A stretch of DNA of 64,000 nt from positions 62,001 to 126,000 of the forward strand of contig JABMLP010000007.1 of NCBI GenBank assembly GCA_013176395.1, written 5' to 3'. Below are positions 1-11,289 of this stretch, one piece after another; within the stretch, counting starts at the first letter, position 1; the number at the start of each line of letters is the position of its first letter. The notes below the pieces were generated by a model. The model made no database searches. It worked only from the letters and a program-made list of their open reading frames with translations, and was not told the DNA's origin. The stretch is from Venturia oleaginea. Its lineage: Eukaryota; Ascomycota; Dothideomycetes; Venturiales; Venturiaceae. A program made the translations under genes and the position numbers.

Positions 1-292
1 TCCCGACCTTGTTGGATCCATCTGGCAGCGTGATTATGATTTCCTCGCGTGGTTTTGCGGCAATCTCGGCGTCGTAGGCGAGTTTCAGTTCGTCGAAAAT
101 CTTCAGTCGGTGGTCAATATAAGCCGGCGGCGTGGCCAATTCATCAGGACCGTTGCTATTGCCGGCCTTCGCCTTCTTCTCTTTCTTTGGCTGCTGTTGC
201 TGGAGTCTCTTTTTCTCCTCCTTGTCCTCGGCGCTTAGTTTCTTGATCCCTTCCTTGACGTCCTTGACGGCGTCTTTGATTGCTTCGGCCAT
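1..292 (-). CDS. Threonyl-tRNA synthetase, N-terminal part (runs off left edge)
   Basis: The minus-strand frame starts at ATG 292 and stays open to the edge of the window, about 97 residues. It begins MAEAIKDAVKDVKEGIKKLS, followed by a lysine/glutamine-rich stretch. It then enters the start of a TGS-type domain: a PAYIDHRLKIFDELK segment, a run of I and a LPDGS turn. This arrangement, a charged eukaryote-specific extension ahead of the TGS domain, is characteristic of cytosolic threonyl-tRNA synthetase, which charges tRNA-Thr. The catalytic core lies outside the window, so the call rests on the N-terminus only. It is divergent with GAR1, sharing a 216-bp intergenic region. Confidence 0.75.
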   Translation of the reverse strand, partial: MAEAIKDAVKDVKEGIKKLSAEDKEEKKRLQQQQPKKEKKAKAGNSNGPDELATPPAYIDHRLKIFDELKLAYDAEIAAKPREEIIITLPDGSNKVG

Positions 293-508
293 GGTGTGTG
301 GATTGGAAGCAAGGAGAATTGTCTCGGTCGTTCCTACAATTTATCCCAACTGCGACTATGACTGTCCCTTTCTCGATGTGTCAGGCTTGCCAAGGCCCTA
401 GTCCCGATCGGAATAGGTCTACCTAGCGCGGTTCGGCGAAGCGAAAAACTTCTTGTCGCTGAAGCTCGCAACTCCATCAAATCCCACAATTACCCAGCTA
501 TATCAACA
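293..508. promoter_or_regulatory. Shared divergent promoter, ThrRS / GAR1
   Basis: A 216-bp spacer separates the two divergent start codons of translation-related genes. It contains CT-rich and CAA-rich stretches near the starts but no clear TATA box. Coregulation of the two genes is an inference from this arrangement. Confidence 0.4.
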
Positions 509-1324
509 ATGTCTTTCAGAGGTGGTGACCGCGGCGGTCGCGGCGGCGGACGTGGAGGCTATGCGCCGAGAGGGGGAGATCGCGGTGGTGAGAAATGCTG
601 GGGCTCGAAATTTGCGACTGAAAGCTAATGAGAAGCAGGACGCGGAGGATATCAAGCAAATTCCTACGGCCCACCAGCTGCCCAAATTGGTATGCTTCAT
701 GTCTAAGCTCTTTTAACATATGACCATACTAACAATATCAGAACTTGGAGTCTTCCAGCACCCAGTCGAAGGCGAAATGCTCTGCGAATCAAATAACATA
801 AAGATCCCATACTTCAACGCCCCAGTTTACCTCGAAAACAAGGTACTTCGCACCTTCCACCTGAGATACACATAATCTAACAATGGCAGACGCAAATCGG
901 AAAAGTCGACGAAATCCTCGGTCCTCTAAACCAAGTCTTCTTCACCGTAAAACCACAAGACGGCATCGTAGCCACTTCTTTCAAGCCGGGCGACAAATTT
1001 TTCATCGGAACAGACAAACTATTACCTATTGATCGTTTCCTACCCAAGCCAAAACCACCACCAGGATCGAAACCAAAGCGTGCCGGTGGCGCATCAAGAG
1101 GTGGACCAATGCGCGGTGGCCGTGGAGGCGGAAGAGGGGCACCCAGGGGAAGAGGTGGTTTCGGCGGAGATCGTGGTCGTGGCGGCTTCGGCGGAGGACG
1201 TGGCGCACCAAGAGGTGGAGGATTTGGAGCGCGCGGTGGTGGAGGCGGCTTTGGCAGAGGCGCGCCCAGAGGAGGTGGATTCGGCGCTGGACGTGGAGGT
1301 TTCCAAAGTCGCGGAAGAGGTTGA
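509..1324 (+). CDS. GAR1: H/ACA snoRNP subunit GAR1
   Basis: Four exons, 509-587, 639-689, 742-842 and 890-1324, give 221 residues. All introns are GT-AG; the first two show clear branch sites (gctaatg, actaac). The protein starts [14 protein letters not shown] and has an N-terminal RGG tract. The conserved core follows: a [13 protein letters not shown] segment, [12 protein letters not shown], and then [14 protein letters not shown] with FFTVKP. It ends in a long C-terminal RGG/GAR tail. GAR1 binds the pseudouridine synthase Cbf5 in box H/ACA particles and is needed for rRNA pseudouridylation and processing in the nucleolus. Two flanking RGG tracts around a compact core are the family layout. 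The reading frame looks intact. Confidence 0.93.
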
Positions 1325-2739
1325 GTCATCACTCCTACATGATCGCATACATTCATCAAGGCGTTTGGGTATTGGGAATGGCGTTATGGGTATACTTTGT
1401 CCGACTTGGACGACGGGATGGACGATTCCCAGTGTGTATGAAAAATGCTACGTAGTATTCAAGCCTGTGGGTGATGATCGCATGCTTCTGATACATCCAC
1501 ATCTTTGTCCTCCAGACATATTGCAATTTGTGCGCACTCATCATTGCATATAGATACCCAACGTTGATTCCTTTTTGCTCCCCCCACGACTATCTCTCAC
1601 TCGACTTCGATCCATAATATCTCACAACACTCGGATACAATATCCAGCATTCAACCGAAACTGATCACCAGTCCCCATTCGAAGAGAGATGAATTGGCTG
1701 CCATGCTTCTTAGCGCATTCGTAGTCTTGACGGCACGGCACGGTACGACTCTTTCATTCGAATAGAGTAATATATCCCGAGACTACCTGCACTCCTGCCT
1801 CGAACCGCCAATTCCCATCCATGGCTATTTCATGTACATCTCCGCGCGACTACGTGGACGCAGCTTGAGTAAAACTGATGTCTTCCGTCCCCGGATGAAT
1901 TCGAGTCACTTGCTCTTGACGTAGGGAGGAACGGCAGAGATCACCATTTATAGGCGCGAAGTCGAAATTTGGAATAACTGCTCGAAAGTGGACATAAGTG
2001 GGATGGGTGGTTGGATGTTATGGTTCCTTGTTGATGGTGTTGGTGTTCTGTTCTTAATGGTGGGCTTTTTTTAGAGAAAAAATCCTGTTTTGGTATTCTT
2101 ACATCCTTTACGCTTTCTTGCTTCGATAATTCGTTTTCTGAGTCGTACGTCGTATGCGCTTTGGGGTGAGTGAGATTTATCCTTCTATTATAGTAATATC
2201 GGGTTGATCTTTGGGTTGAGGTCCTGGAAATCTGGACTAATTTCGGGACAGATGGGATGTTGCTACTATCTAATGGACGTACTGCTGTGATGGAGCGTGC
2301 TAGATTGGTTATCCTATGGAGGTATGGAAATGCATTACAAGTCAACTCATGGTATCACTTGTGCAATGTCTTGGACAAAGGGTGCTATTTATTGAAGGAA
2401 GACAATATCTCTATTCATGAATGACTATCACGCGACGCATAAAGAAAGTATTCACCATATTCGTGGGTATTAGGAGATTCCGTCGACCTCCGTTTGCGGC
2501 ATCATCGTAGCCACACATCATTTCACTCCAACAGCTAGAGACAAGAAGTAAGAAGGGTATTCTACAACACGAAATATATGAAAGGTAGTGTCGAAAAGCA
2601 AAATCCAAATCTAAGAAAAATAGAAATTGCAAAACCTAATATGAAGAGCATGTATAACCCTAAAAACCTCAACTTACCCTTTCCCTTACTTACGACGTTC
2701 ATCAGCATCATAGCCCTGCACATAGAGCCTCGACTTATA
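1325..2739. other. Intergenic: GAR1 3' region, no gene recognised
   Basis: This stretch holds the GAR1 3' untranslated region and AT-rich spacer. Frames of up to 134 codons exist on the minus strand, but their composition is low-complexity and they lack family motifs or sensible introns, so I do not call them. Confidence 0.5.
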
Positions 2740-3227
2740 ATGGGACCTCCCGTCCAGCAAACCATGAACACAGAAGCAGAAAAAACCAGCCGCAGCAAGA
2801 TACTACAGCTCGTTGAGAAGGTTACACAGAGATTGGAGAATTTCTCACGCCACCAGCGTCCCTCTGAATTCTCAGGTCTTGCAATTGATCGAAAGTTTAC
2901 CGCCGGTATGTTTCCCGGCCCCCCCCTCACTCCCTCCCTCAAACATAGTTTGTACACTAGCCAAGCTCATACATATTTCATCCACAGCTATACCAAACCT
3001 ACGTCTCCTTGCTAAATATGCAGAATCCCCAACGGGACAAACTCGATTCTCGGAGGGAGGAAATGGATAAAGTGATCGCTGGGGTTGTGGAGGCCTTGGA
3101 TCGGTATCGCGAGTTTTATGGAGTGGTGGGTGATGTACCTCCCTGGCTGCTGGTTGATATGATGAGGTGGCCACCGATATTGATTAATGTGAATGACGTT
3201 TGTTTGAGGTGTTTTGTAAGGGCTTGA
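2740..3227 (+). CDS. Small helical protein, splicing unresolved
   Basis: Exon 1 probably begins at ATG 2740 or 2764 and encodes a helical stretch (KILQLVEKVTQRLENFSRH). It has a good donor, GTATGT, at 2907. The next good acceptor is CCACAG at about 2990. After it, the frame that looks coding reads LYQTYVSLLNMQ and then a charged helix (KVIAGVVEALDRYREFY), ending at 3227. This frame is out of phase with the exon 1 donor; the in-phase frame stops at 3070. Either an additional splice exists or the gene has a frameshift. I do not recognise the family. Its size and helical content would suit a subunit of a larger complex, but that is a guess. Confidence 0.4.
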
Positions 3228-3637
3228 GGGGGGGAGTAAGATGTTGTTCTGAATTTGGAGAAATGGGTTAAGATATTGGTAGGTCTCTTTGCCTCGCGTG
3301 TCTGTGGGGTAAGCCTTTTCTGTTGTTGGAAACGCGTTTTTTTTTTTCTAGGCCAGTGGGTTGGGATTTCTGGATGAGTAGATGACGAATAGATATTGTT
3401 TCAGTTAGTGGTTATGGAATATTCATGGTATGATTGTAGAGATGGGTTGTCTAGTGCCGGCAAGAGAATAGAATAAATATGCCGTTGTTTTATTGGGCTC
3501 AGGGGTATACACGTGTGCCAATTCGGCAGCACTCAAGTAATTTGTGTCTGCCCAATAGCCACAATCAGCTGATTTGGTGATATCAACTGCACTTCAATCC
3601 ATCAACCTCGCTTCCAGCTCTCCAATAACAAGCCGCG
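3228..3637. other. Intergenic spacer and SWC6 promoter
   Basis: T-rich downstream sequence with a poly-T run at about 3340, then the region upstream of SWC6. No gene is seen. Confidence 0.4.
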
Positions 3638-4492
3638 ATGCCACAAATCGAAGTCCTTCAAACGGCCCATACCGCCGCCCCAGGCTGGGCGTACGTTGTA
3701 GACACCGGCCATGACCCCTCCAAACTGGCCATCAACCCCTTGGGGACACGAAAAGGACGCGCCCAGCGCACCCTTACCCAACATGTTACCGACGCGCCCG
3801 AGCTATCACGACGAGAAAACGTCGCCGTCGCAAAGCGTCTCGCAGACCTCGACAAGGAAGGTGGCAAAGAGATTGAGATACCATCCAGGTACAAGGGACC
3901 AGTCGCGACGTGGAAAAGTGGCGGCACAGGCGGGAAGCTGACAACGAATGTGAGAAGGATACTGCAGAGTGAGAAGACTTTCAAGCATCATCTAGATGAC
4001 GAGGAGGCAAGACTGGGCATGAGGAGTGGAACCAATGCACAAGTTCCGACGCCTGTGGTGGCGGGGAGGAGTCGGGCGGCTGGGTTGAAGAGAGGGAGTA
4101 CGTCTGGACTCATGGGACCACCTGCATTGCCATCTCCTGCTACTACCGAGGATGTTATCATTACCGATGCGCCACCAATCTCAAAACCAAGTCCCCAGAC
4201 CGCAGCAGGGCCGACGAATTCGTCAGACCGCGACGCGAAAGAACCTCTACTCCAAATACATGTCCCATCTCTCCCAACACCAGAAGAGCTCGAAGCTCTC
4301 CTTTCTGCCCCGCCACTATCATACAATGCAGCTCGAGCAGCACCGCCACCTGCTTCTGCGCCTCCTCAAAGAAAGTTCTGCGAGATGTGTGGATATTGGG
4401 GACGAGTCAAATGCTTGAAGTGCGGACAGAGAGTCTGTGGATTGCAGTGCAAAGAAGATCACGATCTAGATTGTAAGAGGAAGTTTGCATAG
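3638..4492 (+). CDS. VPS71: SWR1 complex subunit SWC6/VPS71 (zf-HIT protein)
   Basis: Single exon of 284 residues. The C-terminus carries a complete HIT-type zinc finger at residues 248-279. The ligands in order are Cys248, Cys251, Cys259, Cys262, Cys267, Cys271, His275 and Cys279, two interleaved zinc sites. Upstream are a conserved basic helical region (LTTNVRRILQSEKTFKHHLDDEEAR) and a proline-rich linker. This layout, a long N-terminal region with the HIT finger at the extreme C-terminus, is that of VPS71/SWC6 (animal ZNHIT1). The protein is a subunit of the SWR1 remodeller that deposits histone H2A.Z in the nucleus. Start chosen at the first ATG, which follows a pyrimidine/CAA-rich leader. 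The frame is intact. Confidence 0.88.
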   Translation: MPQIEVLQTAHTAAPGWAYVVDTGHDPSKLAINPLGTRKGRAQRTLTQHVTDAPELSRRENVAVAKRLADLDKEGGKEIEIPSRYKGPVATWKSGGTGGKLTTNVRRILQSEKTFKHHLDDEEARLGMRSGTNAQVPTPVVAGRSRAAGLKRGSTSGLMGPPALPSPATTEDVIITDAPPISKPSPQTAAGPTNSSDRDAKEPLLQIHVPSLPTPEELEALLSAPPLSYNAARAAPPPASAPPQRKFCEMCGYWGRVKCLKCGQRVCGLQCKEDHDLDCKRKFA

Positions 4493-4692
4493 GCTAGGAA
4501 AAATCGGATGGTTCTTGGAGTTGGGTAGCGATGATTTTCGATACCCAGAGTCATGCAATGCACGCGTACGTTTACTATCTCTTCATACCAGTTGATACGT
4601 TCTTCAATCCGGAGACCGTTTCTCCAACCATTTTCCCACTTTATGCGTATCAAGCAGCTCACTGTATTAAGGATATCTCAAAACATGATCAA

Positions 4693-5190
4693 ATGACCGC
4701 AAAGTTGGCACAAAAACAGCAAAGAGTATGTTTCCAAGCGCGTCGCCGGCCACTCCTTGCTTCAACGCCCTCTCCTCCGATTTTACCTCCACGCGCACAT
4801 TATAACAAAAAACCTCGCCGTTAAAGTCGACGACGATTATACCTACACAACCCAGCAGCTCCGCGGCCTCATCGGCCAAGTCTCCCGCAGTCACCTGCTC
4901 GCCGTTATTAACCAAGCGATCATGGCTACACCCAGCGGAGCAAAGGCCAAACCCGCTTCGAAGCGCATTAATCTAGCCGAAGAGCGAGCACACAAAGAAA
5001 AGCAAGCATAGTTGAAGCAGCGGGAGGAAGCCGTCGCAGAAGCTTCCACCAAACGCGTCCGCAAACGCGCTCCTACACCACCTCCTACAACACCTGTTCC
5101 TACACCACCGACGAATATGGATAGCAACGGTGACGATGTGCTATGGAATTGGAAAAGAACATTCCTTCACAAGAGTCTTTTATATTAGTA
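4693..5190 (+). pseudogene. Broken lysine-rich reading frame, unknown
   Basis: From about 4723 a continuous frame encodes a polar, helix-like protein (TYTTQQLRGLIGQVSRSHLL). It is stopped by TAG at 5009-5011 and continues in the same frame through a basic, proline/threonine-rich tail to TAG at 5188. An ATG at 4693 lies in a different frame just upstream. One in-frame stop plus a frame change suggests a decayed gene. I do not recognise the family. An unusual intron could also explain the frame change. Confidence 0.3.
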
Positions 5191-5424
5191 TGAAAGTACT
5201 TCCACTTCAGCACAATCTATCTAGTGTGCCTCAACACCCCAGGAATCAGCGACAACCCCAGAGACCGACACCAAAATACATGGACTGAGACCACCCAGTC
5301 TTCCAATACAAGGAGTTCTCCATCTGCTTCTTTGGCGGACACGATGGGACCGGCGATGTTGGAAGGGTCTTTGAACCTTTTGCTGCATCGATCTGAATTC
5401 GTCCTGGTGGACCCCCTTTGCTTC

Positions 5425-5861
5425 TCATCCCCACAGCCCCATGTCCACCAGAGCCTCGTCAAGCTTTTGCACCCGCTTCTTCAATCCGACAATTTCAGCC
5501 TCGGCCGAACTCCCGATAAGAAATAATCGCTCCCCCTCCGTCTGACAATCGCCCTCGCCGTCTTCCTCGTTCTCAATGGGGATTGCATTGCGGAGCTTTA
5601 GAATCTCTTCATGCATTTGTAAAGTCCTTAGCTTGGTATACAATTTGGAGGTTTAATGGGATTTAGATATACCTTGATCAACTCTCCAAGCTCCTGGCGA
5701 GTCTCGATGCGAGTTTTTGTTTCGGGCCGTCTATCTAGGAGGTTAAGCTTTATAACGATTTTCTCGTTTTCCTCGTTCAGGTCTTTGATCTCCTTTGTCA
5801 GCTTGGGGACTTTTAAGGCGTCGACGGCGGTGGGGAGAGTAGTGGCGTTGTGGTTGATCAT
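5425..5861 (-). CDS. Small coiled-coil protein, unknown
   Basis: Two exons, 5861-5673 and 5631-5425, joined in phase 0 across a short 41-bp GT-AG intron, give about 131 residues. An upstream in-frame ATG at 5903 is an alternative start. The protein is strongly helical and charged: a heptad-like KLTKEIKDLNEENEKIVIKL stretch, a KTRIETRQELGELIK segment, and a C-terminal helix EIVGLKKRVQKLDEALVDM. No enzyme motif is visible. A decayed relative lies at 6900-7513 on the same strand, so this is one member of a local family. The short intron makes the exact splice less certain. Confidence 0.5.
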
Positions 5862-5903
5862 TGTGTTCTCTATGGTAGACTTCTGGGACAGACACGAGGA
5901 CAA

Positions 5904-6899
5904 CGGATCTTTCTCGTCAGCTGAGCGGGCTGCGGCAGGTAAAGCTGAGTATGTATACGCTGATGTGGCCGGGAAACGGATTGGTTGGTTGGTTGGTGAA
6001 CTCGGCTATAGGGGATAAAGTCGATGACTTCCTGGAAATTGAATCGTTTGAAGACGCAGGAGGGAAGGAGAGGGAGAAACACAAAAGAAGGGGTATAATG
6101 TCTGACCAATTCTTGCGGAAAATGTCCTCCGGTTGCTTGGGCAGAATCTGGGTGATGAAGTCTACAGTCGATTACTGCTGGATGAATCTGGTTATGCTCC
6201 AGAGGATAGGTTGTTCGATTTGGGAGGGAGAAGGAAAGATGTATCGTGAATGGTGTGGGACATTTTGATGATTTCTTCTATTTGGATCTGCTTGGTTGGT
6301 ATTTAGTGTGATGGAGAGGTTTGGTGTGGAGTTGGTAGGTGGTAGATCTAGTAGAGAGGGAGAGGAGGGTTTATATCTACATTGATGGAATTGGCAGTGG
6401 TGGTGGTTTTCAACGGCAGGTCTGGGGAATGACCTGGGAGCTGTGGAATTATTGATGATAATTTGTATGCGAAGGGGAAGGTCGAAGAGGTCTGGATAAC
6501 CCTGAGGTGACGGGAATAGCTAGATAGCAAAGACCTGGGAAATGTTGAACGGAAATCTTGAAGGAATTGGTTGGATAATTTCTCTTATGCATGGTACGTC
6601 ACATCCTAAAAATCCAGAAGGGAATTCAGCATGATGGGACTAAATTGAAGGATAGAGCAAGCGTAATACTTTTCCGACTGCTTTGAAAGTCTGATCACTT
6701 TCGAGTTGAATTTGATGGGCAATAGCCAAGGATGGTAAAAGTAACGATGAAACATTTGGTAGATATGTATTCTTGAATGTGTCGAAGGACCCCAAGCTCA
6801 ACGAATCCAAAACTAATATAACGAGATCGATTTCAAACTTACGGGGCTCGCTTTGATCTATTCTTCAAGGGACCTAGCAACGTTACTCCACCAAACTCT
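5904..6899. other. Spacer upstream of the coiled-coil gene
   Basis: Purine-rich DNA on the plus strand. Frames here are short and of odd composition. It may hold the 5' leader, or a first exon, of the minus-strand coiled-coil gene (a pyrimidine-rich acceptor-like CCCAG lies near 5890). Nothing else is recognised. Confidence 0.35.
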
Positions 6900-7513
6900 C
6901 TCAATTCCTACTCGGCCTCATCATCTTCTCGATCGTTCAAGACGCTCTTAACTTTTTCAGAGATAGCAAGTCTAGCACGTTTCAACCCTCCCAACTAAAT
7001 CCCCTTCTCTCTAAGACGCCCCCTCGCTTTCTCTTCGTCTATACCCTCCAACCTGCGTAATTCGTCAAACCCATCTCCGCTCTTCAGTCGAACGCAGGAG
7101 TTCTCGCATCTGCTCAAAAGGTAACCGGTTTAATAGTCCAATTCCTAGAAACACCCATAATTAGAAAGGTCCCCGGTTCGTGGTGATTGTGTGAAGAGAA
7201 AACTTACTTCGGTGATGTATTGCTTGAGTTTCACCAAGATGGTCTAGTCTTTAGTATTGATCTCTAATTTGTTATTTTTCTTTGATAGGGAGTTTTCAAA
7301 ACGCAAGATTAAGACTATCAATTGTGAGAGAGCGTTGGTTAATGTATTGATGTTGTCTTGTAAAGATTTGGAGCGTGGAATTTCTCGGCAATGTATGGGA
7401 TTACTGATATTGTTTGGGGTTGATTCTGTAGTCAAGTCTTCGTGTACCTGTATGGTGTTCGTTTTTGCGTGCAGTCCTGCTTTGAGAAAGATAGCAGAAT
7501 GTGGAGTTGCCAA
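6900..7513 (-). pseudogene. Decayed paralogue of the 5.4-kb coiled-coil gene
   Basis: The 7513-7244 minus frame contains SLSKKNNKLEINTKD, then a stop, then TILVKLKQYITE in the same frame. This aligns by eye with KTRIETRQELGELIKVYL of the neighbouring coiled-coil gene. Further downstream the strand still reads as coding in pieces (FDELRRLEGIDEEKARGRL and RARLAISEKVKSVLNDRED), separated by stop codons. Several nonsense changes across one alignable frame support a duplicated and degraded copy. Function is unknown. Confidence 0.45.
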
Positions 7514-7734
7514 TATCAGTATCTACGCTCAATTATGAGTAGAAGCGGTAATGAGAAGATATTTCTTTTGTTTCTGAAGTCATATGTAACAGTACTGGGG
7601 GTGGAGGACTGGATCATTGTTAAATATACCCGGTATTTTAAAAAGATCGCCAGACCTCGAATATTCAATATATCTTCTTAACTTATTCAGCGACTCTCTA
7701 TCAGCAGTTCAAAAAGCTAAACCAAGATCCCAAC

Positions 7735-8533
7735 ATGGCGCAAATGATTCCCCTGTCATATCACACGACACTGAAGTTCAAGGAAATGCTCATAAGTCAA
7801 ACTCAAGCCTACCTCAAAGGCGTCGCAGAGATTCAGAACGATCTTAGGTACATGTAAATCGCTGAGCGTCAACTTGAGACGGTTACTGTGTCTACTGTAT
7901 CCGGTACCATCAAAGCTTTTGAAGGAATTATTCGAGACAATCGCTCGGCTCGCTGACCTGTATGAGTGTATTGGATTTGAGGAGTGCTTCAAAACTCGAA
8001 TCACGATGAAGAAATTTTTGGAGCGAATAGACTATGCCGAGTTAACCACCAAGGAAGTAATGTTAATAGGATGTGAAGGGCCGGAAATATTGTTTATGAT
8101 GCGCTTTTGGGGGGAGATGAAGAGAACAAGAGAATCGTTCGAGAAGAATTACCAGCAGCTAATGTGCACGTTGGAGAGGGTGCTCGAGTATCTGGGGAAA
8201 TTAGAAGAGAAAGTGGAGGTCTTGAAGTCTTCTGATCAGGTTGCTGGTGAAGAGGACGCGCTGGAAGAGTTGAATAGAGCGGAACTTGCGGTGGACCATT
8301 ATGGCTTGGAGTTCGGCATCGACTTGTGGAGGGGAGGATACCAGACGGTGCGACTGGAAAATCAATGTATTCTCGGTTATATCGTTCAGGGGCGGTGTCG
8401 ACAATATCAGTTGGGTTATTCTAGCGGCCTCATGATTGAGATCAAAATGTTGAAACGAGTAAGTTGGTTAAAGGAAGAAATGTATAGATTACAGAATGGA
8501 ATGTGTTATATATCCTATCCCTTCTACAAATGA
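7735..8533 (+). pseudogene. Hypothetical helical protein, 5' part broken
   Basis: A start at 7735 gives MAQMIPLSYHTTLKFKEML and continues as helical sequence to a stop at about 7857. Reading resumes in another frame from about 7910 to 8533 as a 200-residue helical protein (LLKELFETIARLADLYECIG; later KRTRESFEKNYQQLMCTLER). No splice pair with correct phase joins the two parts. The 3' portion alone is open and could still be expressed from an internal start. No family recognised; it belongs by style to the local set of small helical proteins. Confidence 0.35.
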
Positions 8534-8565
8534 GGGAATAAATACCTAGCTGGGCTAAGTTGAGG

Positions 8566-9629
8566 TTACAAATCGAATGCGTCTGGTTGGTCCACCGCTC
8601 TCAAAGCCCAAACCCCCATGATTTCCTCGTCCACCTCCATCGGCTCCCATTGCCCTTCCGGCTCGAGAACCTGTACTTCTTCCATGTATCGACGCATATG
8701 CTCCCTCAACTGATCTCGGAATCTTCGCTCCTCCTCATCACCCAGCTCGTCCTCCTCATCTGGCTGCTCGTCAACCTCATCTGGCAGCTGTCCTTCGATA
8801 CCGATTTGTCTCAACCTTCTATCAGCCTTCTGAGCCAACTCCCATTCAGCTTCCTCAAATACGACCTGCATCCGTTCCAACTTATCTTCTTCCGCTTGTC
8901 TGTGTTGTTCGATCCTCGAGAGCGCACGGTACTTGTCCGATTTTGGTCTGTCCGACGCTGCGAACCTTTTTGCCATTTCTATAATTCGGTCCGAGGCATT
9001 GTAGTATTCATAGGGATACTCTTCAGTTGCTGGGTCGAACAAAACCGTCAACTCTTTGAGAAGATGGTCCTTGATTGCGCGACTGTGTTTGCCGATATCC
9101 TTTGGAAGATTAGCACTTGCACAATCCATGGACGAGGATTGTGTTCGTGAACGCAAAACTTTATGTTGCAATGCACCCATCGAGTTGCGGCGAGGGCGCG
9201 GTCATCCTTACCAACTACATTGCGTACGTGGCCGATTTCTCAGAATACACTTGATATACTTAATTTTGGTGACAAACACCGAAACTAAGTGTATTGAGTT
9301 TTATTCTTAGCACATTGAGGGCGCTCCAGGAGGGTGCGGAGAAGTGCATTGAGAATCGAAATCCAAGTTCATGAACACGCCAAAGGGGTTGTTTTGGTAC
9401 TTACCGCTCTCGCTTCCTTTAGTTCTTGCAAGATGGCCTCTATACCTGCCTTACGATTGTTCGAAGTAGGCTCGCCTCGCAGCCACGCCGAGAACTTGTT
9501 GCCGATATCGTGGCGTCGTGCTTTAAAGGCTTTATCCGCTGTCTCAAACCATGGTTCAGGCTTTGGTTGTGGTCGTAGCGGTGGCGTTGGCGCTGGAGGA
9601 TACTGCCGAATAGCTCGATGTGTTGGCAT
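8566..9629 (-). CDS. Hypothetical acidic, helical protein
   Basis: Exon 1, 9629-9405, encodes MPTHRAIRQYPPAPTPPLRP and a helical region ending in a canonical GTAAGT donor. Exon 2 most simply starts at 9099 after a GCTAAT...CCAAAG acceptor, in matching phase 0, and runs to the stop at 8566, giving about 252 residues. The C-terminal half is very acidic and charged: long helices (RMQVVFEEAEWELAQKADRR) and an E/D-rich stretch. No catalytic motif or membrane segment is seen. The 305-bp intron is long for this window, so an additional small exon may have been missed. It appears lineage-specific. Confidence 0.5.
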
Positions 9630-11041
9630 CTTAGCAATTGGAATAATGTAGATGCGAATAAAGTCTTATCCTGGCTTGTTTTGCTTTTGGGAACAGACGG
9701 CACGATGCAAAATATTTATACTAATTAGGATGTAGAGACGAACAATGTGTTATTCAAAGGCTGTAAAGAACACCTCTCAGCGCGGTCTCCTCTTTGAATG
9801 GACTGATTGATAATCAACACACCGAAAGCAGAAATACATACAGCTGCAGAGCGGAGATATCGATATTCTATCTTTCGGCAACACTTTGTTATTTGTTGAA
9901 TACAGTCAATCGGAGGTCGATGTTGATAGAGTTCCGGCAGACCTCAACTTGAGAATTGTCAAAACTTATCGATATTAATTTGGTGTTGAGGCATTTCAGG
10001 GACAACTTAACTATTACTATCTAGATATTCTGAGAGAGTATCAGATCGACAACAAGGTGCTCGCGAGCCTAGCAGGTGTGCAATGAATAGGGCAAGGATT
10101 GTTCCAATGTTGTTGAGACAACGGGACTTCCCCTCTCTGCAATTGCAATCCAAACTCTCCAACCACTACGGTGGCTTTCTTATCATGCATGCTTGTGTTA
10201 CTGGGTCTCTTTGTCTTTTTCTCGGCAAGAACCATGCCAGTTGATGTTACACTCGACATAGTCTCGTATCTACATTTTCCCTGAAATACTTCCATCAAAA
10301 GAAAATTTCTCATAAATACCTGCGAAAAGATTATCGTTTGGGTAACGATGATCTGAAAATCAGGGAGCCGCGGTCGAAGAATCTCAAGCCTTACTGAAAG
10401 CCGATGCCAGTAATCTTATGAACTCCAGGCGTAATTATGAGTCCGCAAGTGTTCTTCAGACTACGCGTACACAGATGGAGAATACGCTGGGTCGCGGGAG
10501 CTGAAGTTTACGTCGCTACTGTTCTTATTTTCAGATCATTATTACATTGACAATAACCCTTTCGCATTCGAATCCGTCACGCCCGTCCAACATGTATGGA
10601 CCATTCTGACTACACTTGATCTGTGGCTTCAATTTCGCAGATCTCGAGTTGTCTTGATGGATTGAGAATCGACAGCCTTCATACGCCTTGTCGATTCTCT
10701 GGATCGGATATCTGAAGCCACATTGAGATCGGGAAATCCATCGAAGGTACTGTCCATGGACAATACATCTAAATGCCAAAGCTTCCCACGATGAAGTTGA
10801 CAAATCCTCTGTTCGCGGCTCCATCGACTGAATAGATGTTCGAAAGTGCTCGCACTTTAAGAGAAAACTATGGGACGACGACAAAGGACCTGTCGCTGGA
10901 CTAACATCGAACACCTTCACAGAATACAAAAATCTCCAGCTTGTTTCAAACGTACGCCAAGTCTTTGCATCGTATTAAGCTCCACAACTCGCATCTTACA
11001 TTAGACCCCATTCTGCAAAGCTCTCCTTACTCTCCAGCACA
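9630..11041. other. Gene-poor stretch with one doubtful frame
   Basis: Mostly AT-rich, without recognisable genes. A minus-strand frame of 132 codons at 10531-10929 (starting MYSVKVFDVSPATG, with several cysteines) has a balanced composition and could be a small gene, but no motif, intron or homologue supports it, so I leave it as a note. Confidence 0.35.
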
Positions 11042-11289
11042 ATGGCTACCCTCATATACTACGAGGCAAAAAAATTCCTATCGAACAAACTGGACGGTTG
11101 CCTCGAAAGAGTAAACAATACTTGGTTGATGCTAAGAAGCTCGGAGAAGAATATGCCGATTTCCAAAAACCTTACGAAAGGGAGATCGAAAGCCACCAGA
11201 TGAACGATACCTCCGGCGACTTTCTCCGGCGACTCTCTGAGTGCAAGGTCTTTCTTCTGAGTATCCAGGCACAGGCTGTTCACACGTAG
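11042..11289 (+). pseudogene. Frameshifted small helical gene relic
   Basis: The frame opened by ATG 11042 reads MATLIYYEAKKFLSNKLDG and soon becomes non-protein-like. The coding-looking continuation (LVDAKKLGEEYADFQKPYER) is in another frame and runs to 11289. The switch lies near 11095-11115 with no splice signals, so a frameshift in a short helical gene is the simplest reading. No family is identified. Confidence 0.35.

Noticed and set aside
877..1359. Long minus-strand proline-rich frame opposite GAR1
   Set aside because: It is the antisense shadow of the RGG repeats in GAR1.
1029..1553. 174-codon plus frame overlapping the GAR1 3' end
   Set aside because: Shifted frame of the GAR1 tail; the valine/glutamate-rich composition is an artefact of the GGN repeats.
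1941..2345. 134-codon minus frame after GAR1
   Set aside because: Low-complexity His/Ser/Arg-rich composition typical of non-coding DNA.
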